Below, piece after piece: positions 1 to 9,892 of a DNA stretch of 64,000 nt (position 1 is the first letter of the stretch; every line of letters starts with the position of its first letter). The stretch spans positions 339,822 through 403,821 of the forward strand of contig NZ_JAQZAT010000002.1 of assembly GCF_028736925.1 (NCBI RefSeq), given 5' to 3'. A program made the translations under genes and the position numbers. This DNA is from Flavivirga sp. 57AJ16. GTDB lineage: Bacteria > Bacteroidota > Bacteroidia > Flavobacteriales > Flavobacteriaceae. The notes beneath the pieces were generated by a model. It was not told the origin of the DNA. It saw nothing but the letters and a program-made list of their open reading frames with translations, and searched no databases.

Positions 1-628
1 AATCGATATAGGTATTAAAATCACTTTGACCAATAACTTTTGGTAGTCCTTTATCTTGTAAATACAAAGTAAGTCCACTGCCCAACATTTGGAGAATGAT
101 TTTACCTTTAGTATTTACTTCTTTATCAAGGTCAACTGCAATTGATTTATCCACAATAACCTTAGAGTTATTAATCACTTTGAGTTTTACTCCAGTGATA
201 ATAGAATCATTATATCCGATTTTAATAAAAAACTGTTCCTTTTCGTTGGTATTTGAAAATTTAAAACCGATCTCTCCATTTCCAGCGCAAGAATGTAGAT
301 CGATTGAATAGGTTGCAAATGGGTTAAAACCGCCAAACCATATTTCTGATTGGGTTTCTTTTTTAGATTGAATGATAAGATTTCCATCACGGATGTCAAT
401 ATTGGAATGTTCGTCAGAATAATTCTTTACTGGGTGCATTGAGGATAATCCAATAATTGTATTAGGTTCTAGGCTCGCCAATGGAATTGCTTGATTTTCG
501 TCAAATATCATTCTTTGTACCCCTTGTCTAACAAAGTTTATCTTTTCTGGAGAAGTTTGACAAATGGAGACATGATTTACAGTAATGATTAGAATTATGG
601 AGAGAAAGATTTTATTCAATATTTTCAT
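1..628 (-). CDS. Secreted protein, 5' part only, function not recognised
   Basis: An open frame of 209 codons starts at the ATG at 628 and runs off the left edge without a stop. It begins with a clear signal peptide (MKIL, a hydrophobic run, then a cleavage-like VSICQT). The mature part contains alternating beta-rich sequence such as IWFGGFNPFATYSIDL and EIGFKFSNTNEKEQFFIKIG, which looks like a beta-sandwich module rather than a catalytic core. It lies downstream of, and on the same strand as, the HTCS regulator gene, about 455 bases away. A secreted carbohydrate-active enzyme or binding protein is a reasonable inference from context, but I do not recognise the family, and any catalytic domain would lie beyond the edge. 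Confidence 0.75.
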   Translation of the reverse strand, partial: MKILNKIFLSIILIITVNHVSICQTSPEKINFVRQGVQRMIFDENQAIPLASLEPNTIIGLSSMHPVKNYSDEHSNIDIRDGNLIIQSKKETQSEIWFGGFNPFATYSIDLHSCAGNGEIGFKFSNTNEKEQFFIKIGYNDSIITGVKLKVINNSKVIVDKSIAVDLDKEVNTKGKIILQMLGSGLTLYLQDKGLPKVIGQSDFNTYID

Positions 629-1083
629 GTTTTTTTTACTCGTAATTGAATTTATAAATATATCAGCATTAAGCATAATGACAACCTGTCTCAAAACTAC
701 CAATTAAAGTTTAAAAATAGCTTAAAAAGTGAAGAATAGTAAAGAACAATTGCACATTCGTAATCTGGGCTTAAAAGACGTTCACCAGATCAATATTTCC
801 GTTTTCTATGCTGTGATATGCCCTTTGGATATAGGTTTTAGGGCTATTTTCAGGATGAACATAGCATGAAATAATAATAACCGAAGGTTATTAAATAAAG
901 TAATTGTAATTACTCTATAAAAAATAAATAAGATATGCCTTTATCAAATAAAAGGAGCTAACGACCTGTAGTTATAATTATAGGAGTGTTCTTCATTTAT
1001 ATTTGGTAGTACTTCCTATATCTCTTTTGTTATTAAGGCATTGCCTGCTTCCTATATTTTAAATAGGATATTAGCCGAACTTT
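629..1083. other. Intergenic stretch without recognised gene
   Basis: This stretch separates the partial left-edge gene from the HTCS stop. It holds a small hairpin (AATAACC-gaa-GGTTATT at 876-892) and otherwise AT-rich sequence with stops in all frames. I see no RNA gene or convincing promoter. Confidence 0.5.
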
Positions 1084-4000
1084 TTAATTTTCTGCATTAA
1101 TATAATCACTAGGGGTCATATTAAACTGTTTCTGAAAATTTCTAAGAAGGCTTATTTGAGAATTATAGCCCACCATGTATGCGATCTCATAAATTTTATA
1201 ATCACCCGTTCTTAAATATTCTGCTGCTTTTTTTAATCTAGTAATATTTATAAGTTCATTCGGACTGAGGTTGGATAAATTTTTTATCTTTCGATACAGG
1301 GTGGATTTGCTCATATTCATTAATTCTGCTAACCTTTCAACGTTTAAGGTGCCATCTGAAATGTTTGCATAGATAGCTTCATCTAATTTTTTTATAAATA
1401 CCTCGTCAGTTTTAGTGTGGGCAATACTTTTTACGTGGGCCAATGGGGAACTCGAATAATGCTCTATAAGAGTTTTTCTATTTAATAATAAGTTATTAAT
1501 TTGAGCCTTTAAATGCTCTATTGAAAAAGGTTTTTCTATATACGCATCGGCTCCTGACTCTAACCCTTCTATTTTTGCTGTAAGCGTATTTTTTGCCGTA
1601 AGGAGTATTATTGGAATATGACTTGTCTCTATGTTGGTTTTCACCTCTTTACATAATTCAAATCCATTCATTCCGGGCATCATAACATCACTGATAATTA
1701 ATTGAATATTTTCGGTACTCAGTTTTTCAAGGGCTTTATTTGCGTTTATGGATTTGATTACATGATATTTATTTGTTAGATCGTTTGCCAGAAAATCCAA
1801 TAAATCTTGGTTATCTTCAACTAATAATATTTTTGATTTTTCATCTTCTTCAATCTCTATGATATTGTCTTCATTTAATTCTTCCTCTCTTACTTGAGTT
1901 GTTTCGAACAAATTAAATTCGTTTTCTTGATGAATTGGCAGGTTGAGAGCAAATGTGTTAAAATTGGGATCACTTAGTTCCAATTTTAAACTTCCTTTAT
2001 GAAGTTCGACTAAAGAATGCGCTAATGAAAGGCCTATTCCTGTACTAGATTTATTTTCATAATCAACCTCAGGAACCATAAAATATGGTTGAAAGATTTC
2101 ATGTTTTAAATGGTCAGGAATAATTTTACCATCATTTTTAATTTTTAGTTCTAAAAATTCTTCATCACTAGATAATGATAATAAAATCTTTCCTTCGGCA
2201 TATTTAATGGCATTGTTAAATAGATTGCTAAGTATTTTTTTCAACGCCTCAAGGTCCACATAAGCATAAATATTTGTAGGGCCTAAATCTAGAACGAAGT
2301 CAATATTCCTACTGCTTACTACAGGTGTAAACCTGGTATAGATGTCTCTTATCAATTCAGAAATATTAACCTTTATGAAGTTAAGATTGGTTCCTTTTAA
2401 TTCTGCTTTTCTAAAATCTAAAAGCTGGTTTACTAAATTCAATAATCGATCTGTATTTTTACCCATTATTGAAAGATTGTTTAAAAGATCCTCATCGTGA
2501 TCTGTATTTTTAAGGATTTTTTCCAGTGGACTCTTAATTAAAGTTAAAGGGGTTCTTATTTCATGAGAAATATTGGTAAAAAACTCAATCTTAGAATTAT
2601 AAAGTTCCTTTTCTTTCTGTCTGTTTAATTCAACAATTAAACGGTCATTTTTTGCCTTTGTTCTAGAATGATAGAACCATAATAATAAATAAACAACTAA
2701 TAAAAAAACAATGAAGTATACCGCATAAGCCAAGTTGCTTTTCCACCAAGGTGGTAGCACATTGATTTTCAAATTGGTTGATTCGTAGCTCCAAACGCCA
2801 TTACTATTTCTTGATTTTATATGAAAATTATAATCGCCAGAAGGTAATCCAGTAAAAGAAACGCTGTGATTTTTGTCCAAAAACACCCAACCTTCGTTTA
2901 ACCCTTCCAATTTATACCAGTACTCTGTCATTTTTGGAGCATTAAAGCTAAGAGCCGCAAAATCAATAGTTATTGAAAGATCTTTAGGGTTAAGGGTGAT
3001 CTCCTCTAGTGAAGTAACAGATTTAGGAATGTCTGATTTTTTATTGCCAATGGAAACCTCCTTATTATTAATGCTTATCTTGGTTATAAAAATTTGAGGC
3101 TTAAATTCGTTTTTACCAAACTCCATTGGGTTGAAGCTAATCATGCCATCAACGCTACCAAAATACATAGTTCCGTCTTCTGCTTTATAAGCTGAATGAT
3201 AGTTAAATTGGTCACTTAATAATCCGTTTGCTTTTGTATAGGTGTTTATTTCTTCTGTTTTTGGATTAAACTCCACTAAGCCCTTAGATGTGGTAATCCA
3301 AAGATAATGTCTGTGGTCCTCCAGTATTGAGTAGGTTACATTGCTTGGAAGGCCTTCTTTTGTGGTATAGTGTTTAAATAATTGTTTTTGGGCATTATAC
3401 TTATTTAAACCATTTTCTGTAGTAATCCATACGTTATTATTGCTATCTTCAAAAATACCGTTAATGGCATTGCTGCTAATAGTTTTGAGATTTTCTTTGT
3501 CATACCTAAAAACCTTTGCTCTTTTGCTTTTAGGATCAAAAAAGTAAAGCCCTTCCCAATAGGTGCCTGCCCAAAACCTACCTTTGCTGTCTTCAAGTAA
3601 AGATGTGTAAAAATAACCTTCAGGAAACCCTTTGAATTTAATAAACTCCTTTTGTTCGTTATTAAATAATTGAATCCCTGAAGTTGTTATGGCGTAAATG
3701 TCTTCATTTTTATCTTTATAGAAAGCATAAATAAAATTACTGCGCAGGTTACCTTTGGTTGAGGTACTATAATGTTCATTAACAAGTCCCGTTTTAATAT
3801 CCATGATGTCAAGACCATGCTCAAAAGTCCCGACCCAAATTTTATGGTCCTTAATTAAAAGACCATGTATATTGTCGTGCGAAATGGAATGTATACTTTT
3901 ATCAGGCAGATAATTAGTGAACTCTCCAGTTTTTATATTAAGTTTGTTTAGACCGGCATCTTCCGTACCTATCCATAAATTACCTAATTGATCTGATTCA

Positions 4001-5037
4001 ATTTCCCTTACGGCATTACCGCTTATTGAGTTTTCGCCAAGTTTTGGAATGTATTTTTTAAAAGGGGTATATTGTTTAGGAAAGTAATTAATGCCTCCAA
4101 AATAAGTTCCAGCCCATATGCCCTCTTCTTTGTCTAGGGTTAAGCAATAGACCGCATTATCGGATAAAGAAAAAGGATCATTGTAGTTCTTTTTTAAATT
4201 CTTAACAGATCCATCTTTTAAATTGTAAATCCAGAGCCCAGATTCTGTTGCAATTAATAAATCATTTTCTTTTTTTAGAAAATCTCTGACGTACAATTGC
4301 TTTTCGGTTTTTATGGCTAGTTTTTTTAATTCATTTTTTTGGGTATTATATATTATGGTCCCATTGTTTTGAGTTCCTAAAGCTATTTCATGTTCACTAA
4401 TAGCATAAATTTTGCTAATAAGTGCATATTGGTTATTATCCGTTTTTAAACTAATTTCCTTTTGTACAAAAGAATCGGTTTCTCTTTTGTATTCATATAT
4501 ATAATTATGTATGGCAACCCATATGTTACCCTCTGGTGTTTTGGTTATTTCTTGAGCCGTAACGAGGTTATTTGAATAAGATTTACTCTTCTTGCTCTTT
4601 ATATTGTATTTAAAAACCGTTATTCCTGCAACGAACCATATATTTCCATGATTATCACTTTCTATATCTAAGATTGATAGACCATTGGAGCTTTCTATTA
4701 GCTCGAAGCTTTCATCAATACGATTGTATTTATATAGCCCATTGTCGGTTCCCAACCATAGCATATCATTAAACTCTAAAATACATTCAACAAAATTACT
4801 GCCCAAACTTTTTGGATTAGCAATATCTTGCTTGTAATACTTAAAAGTATAACCATCAAACCTATTTAGACCATCCTTTGTCCCAAACCACAAAAAGCCT
4901 TTGGAATCTTGTAAAGAGCAAAGTATTGTATTATGGGATAATCCGTTTTCTACTTTATAGTGTCTAAAGTAGTATTCTTGAGATTGAACAACACTAAATT
5001 GTAAGAAAATTAAAAAAAGCAGTGTATATCTCGTCAT
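1084..5037 (-). CDS. Hybrid two-component system regulator (HTCS) of a PUL
   Basis: This is a one-protein sensor, kinase and transcription factor typical of Bacteroidota PULs. In order it shows a signal peptide (about 1-19), two-component-regulator propeller repeats across about 20-690 (repeated 'LWFGTKDGLNRF', 'IWAGTYFGGINYF' type blades), a Y_Y_Y domain (about 695-755), one membrane helix (about 767-790), a HisKA domain with the phospho-His H825 in NISHEIRTPLTLI, an ATPase domain, a receiver domain with D1117 in SDVMMPGMNG, and a C-terminal AraC-type HTH (about 1215-1315). The 1317-residue length is normal for the family. It is divergent from the SusC gene with a 213-base gap, so it very probably senses an oligosaccharide (inferred arabino-oligosaccharide) in the periplasm and activates that PUL. 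Confidence 0.95.
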   Translation of the reverse strand: MTRYTLLFLIFLQFSVVQSQEYYFRHYKVENGLSHNTILCSLQDSKGFLWFGTKDGLNRFDGYTFKYYKQDIANPKSLGSNFVECILEFNDMLWLGTDNGLYKYNRIDESFELIESSNGLSILDIESDNHGNIWFVAGITVFKYNIKSKKSKSYSNNLVTAQEITKTPEGNIWVAIHNYIYEYKRETDSFVQKEISLKTDNNQYALISKIYAISEHEIALGTQNNGTIIYNTQKNELKKLAIKTEKQLYVRDFLKKENDLLIATESGLWIYNLKDGSVKNLKKNYNDPFSLSDNAVYCLTLDKEEGIWAGTYFGGINYFPKQYTPFKKYIPKLGENSISGNAVREIESDQLGNLWIGTEDAGLNKLNIKTGEFTNYLPDKSIHSISHDNIHGLLIKDHKIWVGTFEHGLDIMDIKTGLVNEHYSTSTKGNLRSNFIYAFYKDKNEDIYAITTSGIQLFNNEQKEFIKFKGFPEGYFYTSLLEDSKGRFWAGTYWEGLYFFDPKSKRAKVFRYDKENLKTISSNAINGIFEDSNNNVWITTENGLNKYNAQKQLFKHYTTKEGLPSNVTYSILEDHRHYLWITTSKGLVEFNPKTEEINTYTKANGLLSDQFNYHSAYKAEDGTMYFGSVDGMISFNPMEFGKNEFKPQIFITKISINNKEVSIGNKKSDIPKSVTSLEEITLNPKDLSITIDFAALSFNAPKMTEYWYKLEGLNEGWVFLDKNHSVSFTGLPSGDYNFHIKSRNSNGVWSYESTNLKINVLPPWWKSNLAYAVYFIVFLLVVYLLLWFYHSRTKAKNDRLIVELNRQKEKELYNSKIEFFTNISHEIRTPLTLIKSPLEKILKNTDHDEDLLNNLSIMGKNTDRLLNLVNQLLDFRKAELKGTNLNFIKVNISELIRDIYTRFTPVVSSRNIDFVLDLGPTNIYAYVDLEALKKILSNLFNNAIKYAEGKILLSLSSDEEFLELKIKNDGKIIPDHLKHEIFQPYFMVPEVDYENKSSTGIGLSLAHSLVELHKGSLKLELSDPNFNTFALNLPIHQENEFNLFETTQVREEELNEDNIIEIEEDEKSKILLVEDNQDLLDFLANDLTNKYHVIKSINANKALEKLSTENIQLIISDVMMPGMNGFELCKEVKTNIETSHIPIILLTAKNTLTAKIEGLESGADAYIEKPFSIEHLKAQINNLLLNRKTLIEHYSSSPLAHVKSIAHTKTDEVFIKKLDEAIYANISDGTLNVERLAELMNMSKSTLYRKIKNLSNLSPNELINITRLKKAAEYLRTGDYKIYEIAYMVGYNSQISLLRNFQKQFNMTPSDYINAEN

Positions 5038-5250
5038 GATTCTTTATTTATTTAAATTTAAGAATTAATACCATATAAATTCTTTCATTTTTTTACAATT
5101 CGTGTCAAATGTAGGTTTTTAACAATACAAATTGAGGGCTTGAATGATTTAACTAATTTAATGACACGAAATGAAAACTGTTTTTTAGAATCATCTATTA
5201 ATATTGGACATTACTTGCTAAACAAATACTAACAACTAAATTTTTAACGA

Positions 5251-8200
5251 ATGAAAAAAAGCAATACAATAACATTTAAAGGAACATTTTTGATGTTACT
5301 TTTTATATGTTTATTTCAAAACAGTTTTGCACAAGGCGAAATAAATATATCAGGAACGGTTAAGGATACAGATGGCGTTCCTTTGGCTGGAGCTAACGTT
5401 ATAAATATAGGTACAGCCAATGGGGCATCAGCAGATTTTGATGGGAATTTTAGCTTAAGCGGCGTTTCTCCGAACTCTTTATTAAGTATTAGTTATCTTG
5501 GTTATAAGACACAGGAAATACCAGTTAATGGTAGGACAACCATAAACATTGTTCTTGAAATAGACAGTAATAGTTTGGATGAAATTGTCGTTATTGGTTA
5601 TCAATCTATACGCAAATCGGATTTAACGGGAGCAACTTCAATCATTGATCCAGATGATTCTAATAAAATTGTATCAAACTCTTTAGCGGAATCGTTACAA
5701 GGGCTTACGTCTGGAGTAACTGTTAGAAATGGTGGGCAACCAGGCCAAAATTCCCAAATAGAAATCCGGGGGACATCGAGTTTTGTGAATTCTAGTCCAT
5801 TGTACATTATTGATGGTATGATAGCTGATGCAAATCAAACGATCAACAACAATGATATTGAAAGCATACAAATTTTAAAAGATGCATCAGCAGCTGCTAT
5901 TTATGGTTCAAGGGCTGCTAATGGTGTCATTATCATTACAACTAAATCAGGAAAAGAAGGGCCACTTAAGGTTTCATTATCTGTGAATACAGGTGTTCAG
6001 GAAATTCCTAAAACATGGGATTTAATGAATAATAGGGAATTTGCGGATATGCAAATAACTAGTTATAACAACTCCGGTTTAACACCTCCACCATCTGTGG
6101 AATCGAATTTTGATCCAAGCATTAATACCGATTGGCAAAATGAAATTGTTCGTACAGGTAATACGACTGATTTGAATATCTCTCTATCTGGAGGTGGTAA
6201 TAATGCTTCTTATTTTGTATCGGGAAGTCATTTTGAAAATAAAGGCGTTTTAATAGGGCGTTCATTTAGAAGATCTTCCTTCAGGGTAAATACTCAAATG
6301 ACTAGGGGAAAAGTAACATTTGGAGAAAATATCCTTTTTTCAAATTCAAATACAAGACAGCCATTAGGCTCATTCGATACAGGAAACCCTTTCTTTGATA
6401 TGGCAGTTATGTTACCTGTAATACCTGTTAGAGGTGATAATTTTATTAGTGATCTAAACCCTGGAGGATGGGGAATTGGTAATGTTGATGCCGTGACATT
6501 TGCGAAAAACCAAGTTGCTGTTGCCGATATTCTACGTGAAAAAATAAACTATGCCAAAATTGTTGGTAATGCCTTTATAAAAGTAGATATTCTTGAAGGA
6601 TTGAGTTATAAATTCAATGCAGGAGTAGAAGCAAGTTTTGATTTTTCAAAAGGTATTAGACGTAATGGAATCACCCAATTTAACGCAGCTCAAAGACCAA
6701 GTTTTATTGCAGATAATAGATCTCGTTTTGCAAGCTTTTTAATGGAGCATACACTTAATTTCAATAAAAGTTTTGGGAACCATAACTTTAATGGTGTAAT
6801 AGGTATTTCAGATCAACAAACAAAGAGGGATTTTTCATTAGCTATTCGAAGTGAGATAACCGAATTGGGAGACCAAATTTTTACAGAGATAAACTCTACT
6901 ACAGGAACTCCCAACAGTGAGGGAGCTACTACCGATGATTATAGGACTTTTGGTTATTTAGGAAGAATAAATTATGACTACGATAGCAAATATTATTTAA
7001 CTTTAACAGGAAGGCTAGATAAAGATAGTCGTTTTAGTAAAGAAAATAGAACTGGCTTCTTTCCATCTATCGCAGGTTCATGGAGAATAAGTAAAGAAAA
7101 GTTTTTTGATTCTAATTGGATAAATGATTTAAAAATTAATGCATCTTATGGAGAATTAGGTATTGTTACCTTAGGATCATTTGACTGGCAAGGCACTATA
7201 AATAATAGCACTAGAGCTATATTAGGAGGTGTTCCTCAAGTCGGCTCCTACCAAGCATCTTTGGTTAATCCAGATTTAAGATGGGAAAATAGAAAAACCC
7301 AAAATTACGGATTAGAAACTTCATTGTTCGATAACAGTTTAAGATTATCAATGGCCTACTATAATACATTATCTGAGGATGCCTTGGTGACTAATTTACC
7401 GATAGCCCAATATCTTGGTAATTTAGGTGGAACCCCTCCTGTTAATGCTGGTTCAATACGAAATTCTGGATTTGAATTCGATGCAAACTATTCAAACCGT
7501 AAAAAAGATTTTAAATGGAAGATTGGTTTGAACTTTACTACAATAAAGAACCGAGTGGAAGAGGTAGGAAACCAAGGGGAAGGAATAGATTATATACAAA
7601 CGGGCTTAACCAGATCTAAAGTAGGGCAACCTCTTGGACAATGGTACTTGTTAAGAACAGACGGTATTTTCCAAAGTCAAGCAGAAATTGATGCACATTC
7701 ATTGAATGGAAATCCTATCCAACCATTTGCTCAACCAGGAGATATTAGGTTTATTGATGTTAATGGTGATGGAAGTATTACTGACGAAGACAGGGATTTT
7801 AGTGGCTCTTCTCCTTGGCCGACATTGCAAACAGGATTGCAATTTGCAGCAGATTATAAAAATTTTGATTTGAGTTTGCAATTCGTAGGGATTTTTGGCA
7901 ATGAAATATTTAATAGTGTAAGAAGGGAGTTGGATTCATATCAAAATACCAACTTTAGAAGTGATATAAATCCATGGACACCAACCAATACAAATACAAG
8001 TGACCCAAGAATCGGAGTTGCTACAGGAGATCAAGGACTTGTTGATAACGCTAGGTTTAGTTCTGACAGGTGGTTAGAGGATGGCTCTTATATAAGACTT
8101 AGAAATATTCAGTTAGGATATAATATGAATGAGAATTTAGTTAATAAAATAGGAATGTCCAAATTAAGACTATATGCTAGTGCACAAAATCTTTTTACCA

Positions 8201-8322
8201 TTACCGATTATTCAGGGTTAGATCCTGATGTACAGGGTAATGGAATTTTAGAAAGGGGTGTAGACAACGGGAATTGGCCCTCAAGTAGAATTTTTTCTAT
8301 TGGTTTAAATGTTGAATTTTAA
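5251..8322 (+). CDS. SusC-like TonB-dependent outer-membrane transporter
   Basis: This 1023-residue protein imports oligosaccharides across the outer membrane together with its SusD partner. It has a signal peptide ending near SFAQ, a carboxypeptidase-like regulatory domain (about 30-115, 'ISGTVKDTDGVPLAGANV'), a plug domain (about 120-230, with LQGLTSGVTV, IEIRGTSS and the conserved end AAIYGSRAANGVIIITTKSG), and a beta-barrel ending in aromatic-rich SIGLNVEF. It is the first gene after the divergent HTCS and is followed 10 bases later by SusD, the usual arrangement. Substrate is inferred as arabinan/arabinoside from the two GH43 genes downstream. Confidence 0.95.
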   Translation: MKKSNTITFKGTFLMLLFICLFQNSFAQGEINISGTVKDTDGVPLAGANVINIGTANGASADFDGNFSLSGVSPNSLLSISYLGYKTQEIPVNGRTTINIVLEIDSNSLDEIVVIGYQSIRKSDLTGATSIIDPDDSNKIVSNSLAESLQGLTSGVTVRNGGQPGQNSQIEIRGTSSFVNSSPLYIIDGMIADANQTINNNDIESIQILKDASAAAIYGSRAANGVIIITTKSGKEGPLKVSLSVNTGVQEIPKTWDLMNNREFADMQITSYNNSGLTPPPSVESNFDPSINTDWQNEIVRTGNTTDLNISLSGGGNNASYFVSGSHFENKGVLIGRSFRRSSFRVNTQMTRGKVTFGENILFSNSNTRQPLGSFDTGNPFFDMAVMLPVIPVRGDNFISDLNPGGWGIGNVDAVTFAKNQVAVADILREKINYAKIVGNAFIKVDILEGLSYKFNAGVEASFDFSKGIRRNGITQFNAAQRPSFIADNRSRFASFLMEHTLNFNKSFGNHNFNGVIGISDQQTKRDFSLAIRSEITELGDQIFTEINSTTGTPNSEGATTDDYRTFGYLGRINYDYDSKYYLTLTGRLDKDSRFSKENRTGFFPSIAGSWRISKEKFFDSNWINDLKINASYGELGIVTLGSFDWQGTINNSTRAILGGVPQVGSYQASLVNPDLRWENRKTQNYGLETSLFDNSLRLSMAYYNTLSEDALVTNLPIAQYLGNLGGTPPVNAGSIRNSGFEFDANYSNRKKDFKWKIGLNFTTIKNRVEEVGNQGEGIDYIQTGLTRSKVGQPLGQWYLLRTDGIFQSQAEIDAHSLNGNPIQPFAQPGDIRFIDVNGDGSITDEDRDFSGSSPWPTLQTGLQFAADYKNFDLSLQFVGIFGNEIFNSVRRELDSYQNTNFRSDINPWTPTNTNTSDPRIGVATGDQGLVDNARFSSDRWLEDGSYIRLRNIQLGYNMNENLVNKIGMSKLRLYASAQNLFTITDYSGLDPDVQGNGILERGVDNGNWPSSRIFSIGLNVEF

Positions 8323-8332
8323 AAAATACAAA

Positions 8333-9844
8333 ATGAAAAAAATATTATTTCTATTATTTGTTACTGTTGGTCTTTATTCTTGTGAAGACGAATTAGATAT
8401 AGTGAACCCTAATGAAATTACCAATGAGAGTTTTTGGCAAGATGAAGTTGATGCTATCAAAGGAGTTAATGCTTGTTATAGTACACTTCATAGGGGAGGG
8501 TTTTCAAGATGGCAACCCATGTTCTATGATCTGCGTTCGGATGTGGGTGCAAGTTTCAGCCCTTGGAGTGATTTAGCAAATGCTTTGAACAATTTTATAC
8601 AACCAGATTCTAATTTTGGCCCTGCGGTTGATGTATACTTTGATAATTATGTTGGAATTAATAGAGCAAATCAAGTCATTGCGAATGTCCCCGATATCAA
8701 TATGGATGAAAATTTAAAATCTAGAATATTAGGTGAAGCTTATTTTTTTAGAGGTATGCACTATTATCATTTGGCGAGCTTGTGGGGTAATGTAGTTTTG
8801 CAATTGGAACCATCTAAACCAACAGATTTATCACCCAACGCTTCTGAAGCTGAAGTATGGTCTCAGGTAGCAAGTGATTTAACCGAAGCCGCTAATAGAT
8901 TGCCCATAAGTTATAGTGATAATAATGATATAGGGAGAATAACCAAAGGAGGAGCAAATGCTCTTTTGGCAAAAGCTTATATGCAAATGCAAGATTATAA
9001 TTCGGCAAAAATAGCCCTAGATTACTTTATTACTGGAGAAGGTTTAAATGTTTATGATCTTGTTGCAGATTATTATGACAATTTTAAGGTAAGCACTGAA
9101 TTTAACCAAGAGTCAATAATTGAGTGGAGTTATATAGAAAACCCAACTGAAGGTACAGATAATGATGTAGACACTGCAAATCATAATTACGGTACATCTA
9201 TAGGACAATTTTATGGACCTCCTGGTGTAGGATTTACTGATGCTGAGGCGCTTAGATGGGTTGTAGGCGAATTTGAAATTGAAAGAACAATTTCAGATGA
9301 AAGAGATCCAAGGCTTCCTGTTACATTCTTATATGATCATACTAATGAGGCTGGTCCAACTGCTACTATGGTGTATGGTCAATCTTTTCAAGATAGGTAT
9401 GGTAATAGTGAGCGAGTATTTTTTAGAAAATTCCTTCACGATCATACAAGAGATTTCGAAGGTTTTAGAGGCATCAATAATTATAGATTTATTCGATTTG
9501 CAGATGTTCTTTTAATGTATGCTGAATGCTTAAATGCCATTGGAAGTACAAATGATGCTTATCAATATGTTGATCGAGTAAGAGCCAGAGCTGGTTTAGC
9601 TCCGTTAGCAACAGGGATGTCCCAACAAGAATTCTTAAACCAATTAAAACACGAACGCTTAATGGAATTGACGGGTGAAGGCCATCGTTGGAACGATTTA
9701 AAACGATGGGGAGATTTAGGGTCGCAATTAAGCGATAAAGATCCTGGTTTTAACAATTTTATAATTGGTAAACATGAGCTATTGCCTATTCCTCAACGAG
9801 ATTTGGATATTAACCCTAATATGGATCAAAACCCAATGTGGTAA
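8333..9844 (+). CDS. SusD-like outer-membrane glycan-binding lipoprotein
   Basis: It is the partner of the preceding SusC and caps the transporter at the cell surface. The start at 8333 is preferred over an in-frame ATG at 8309 that overlaps SusC: it gives 503 residues with an immediate lipoprotein signal (MKKILFLLFVTVGLYSC) and leaves a 10-base gap. Family features include the N-terminal helical TPR-like part (AEAYFFRGMHYYHLASLWGN) and the C-terminal signature of the RagB/SusD family (LKHERLMELTGEGHRWNDLKRW) followed by a short tail ending in NPMW. Same operon as SusC and the GH43/GH5-like enzymes. Confidence 0.95.
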   Translation: MKKILFLLFVTVGLYSCEDELDIVNPNEITNESFWQDEVDAIKGVNACYSTLHRGGFSRWQPMFYDLRSDVGASFSPWSDLANALNNFIQPDSNFGPAVDVYFDNYVGINRANQVIANVPDINMDENLKSRILGEAYFFRGMHYYHLASLWGNVVLQLEPSKPTDLSPNASEAEVWSQVASDLTEAANRLPISYSDNNDIGRITKGGANALLAKAYMQMQDYNSAKIALDYFITGEGLNVYDLVADYYDNFKVSTEFNQESIIEWSYIENPTEGTDNDVDTANHNYGTSIGQFYGPPGVGFTDAEALRWVVGEFEIERTISDERDPRLPVTFLYDHTNEAGPTATMVYGQSFQDRYGNSERVFFRKFLHDHTRDFEGFRGINNYRFIRFADVLLMYAECLNAIGSTNDAYQYVDRVRARAGLAPLATGMSQQEFLNQLKHERLMELTGEGHRWNDLKRWGDLGSQLSDKDPGFNNFIIGKHELLPIPQRDLDINPNMDQNPMW

Positions 9845-9892
9845 CCGAATATATATAATGCTAAAAGTATACCTATTAATTAATATTGCTAC

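Noticed and set aside
8309..8332. Earlier ATG of the first SusD overlapping SusC
   Set aside because: It would add eight residues before the lipoprotein signal; the ATG at 8333 fits SusD N-termini.
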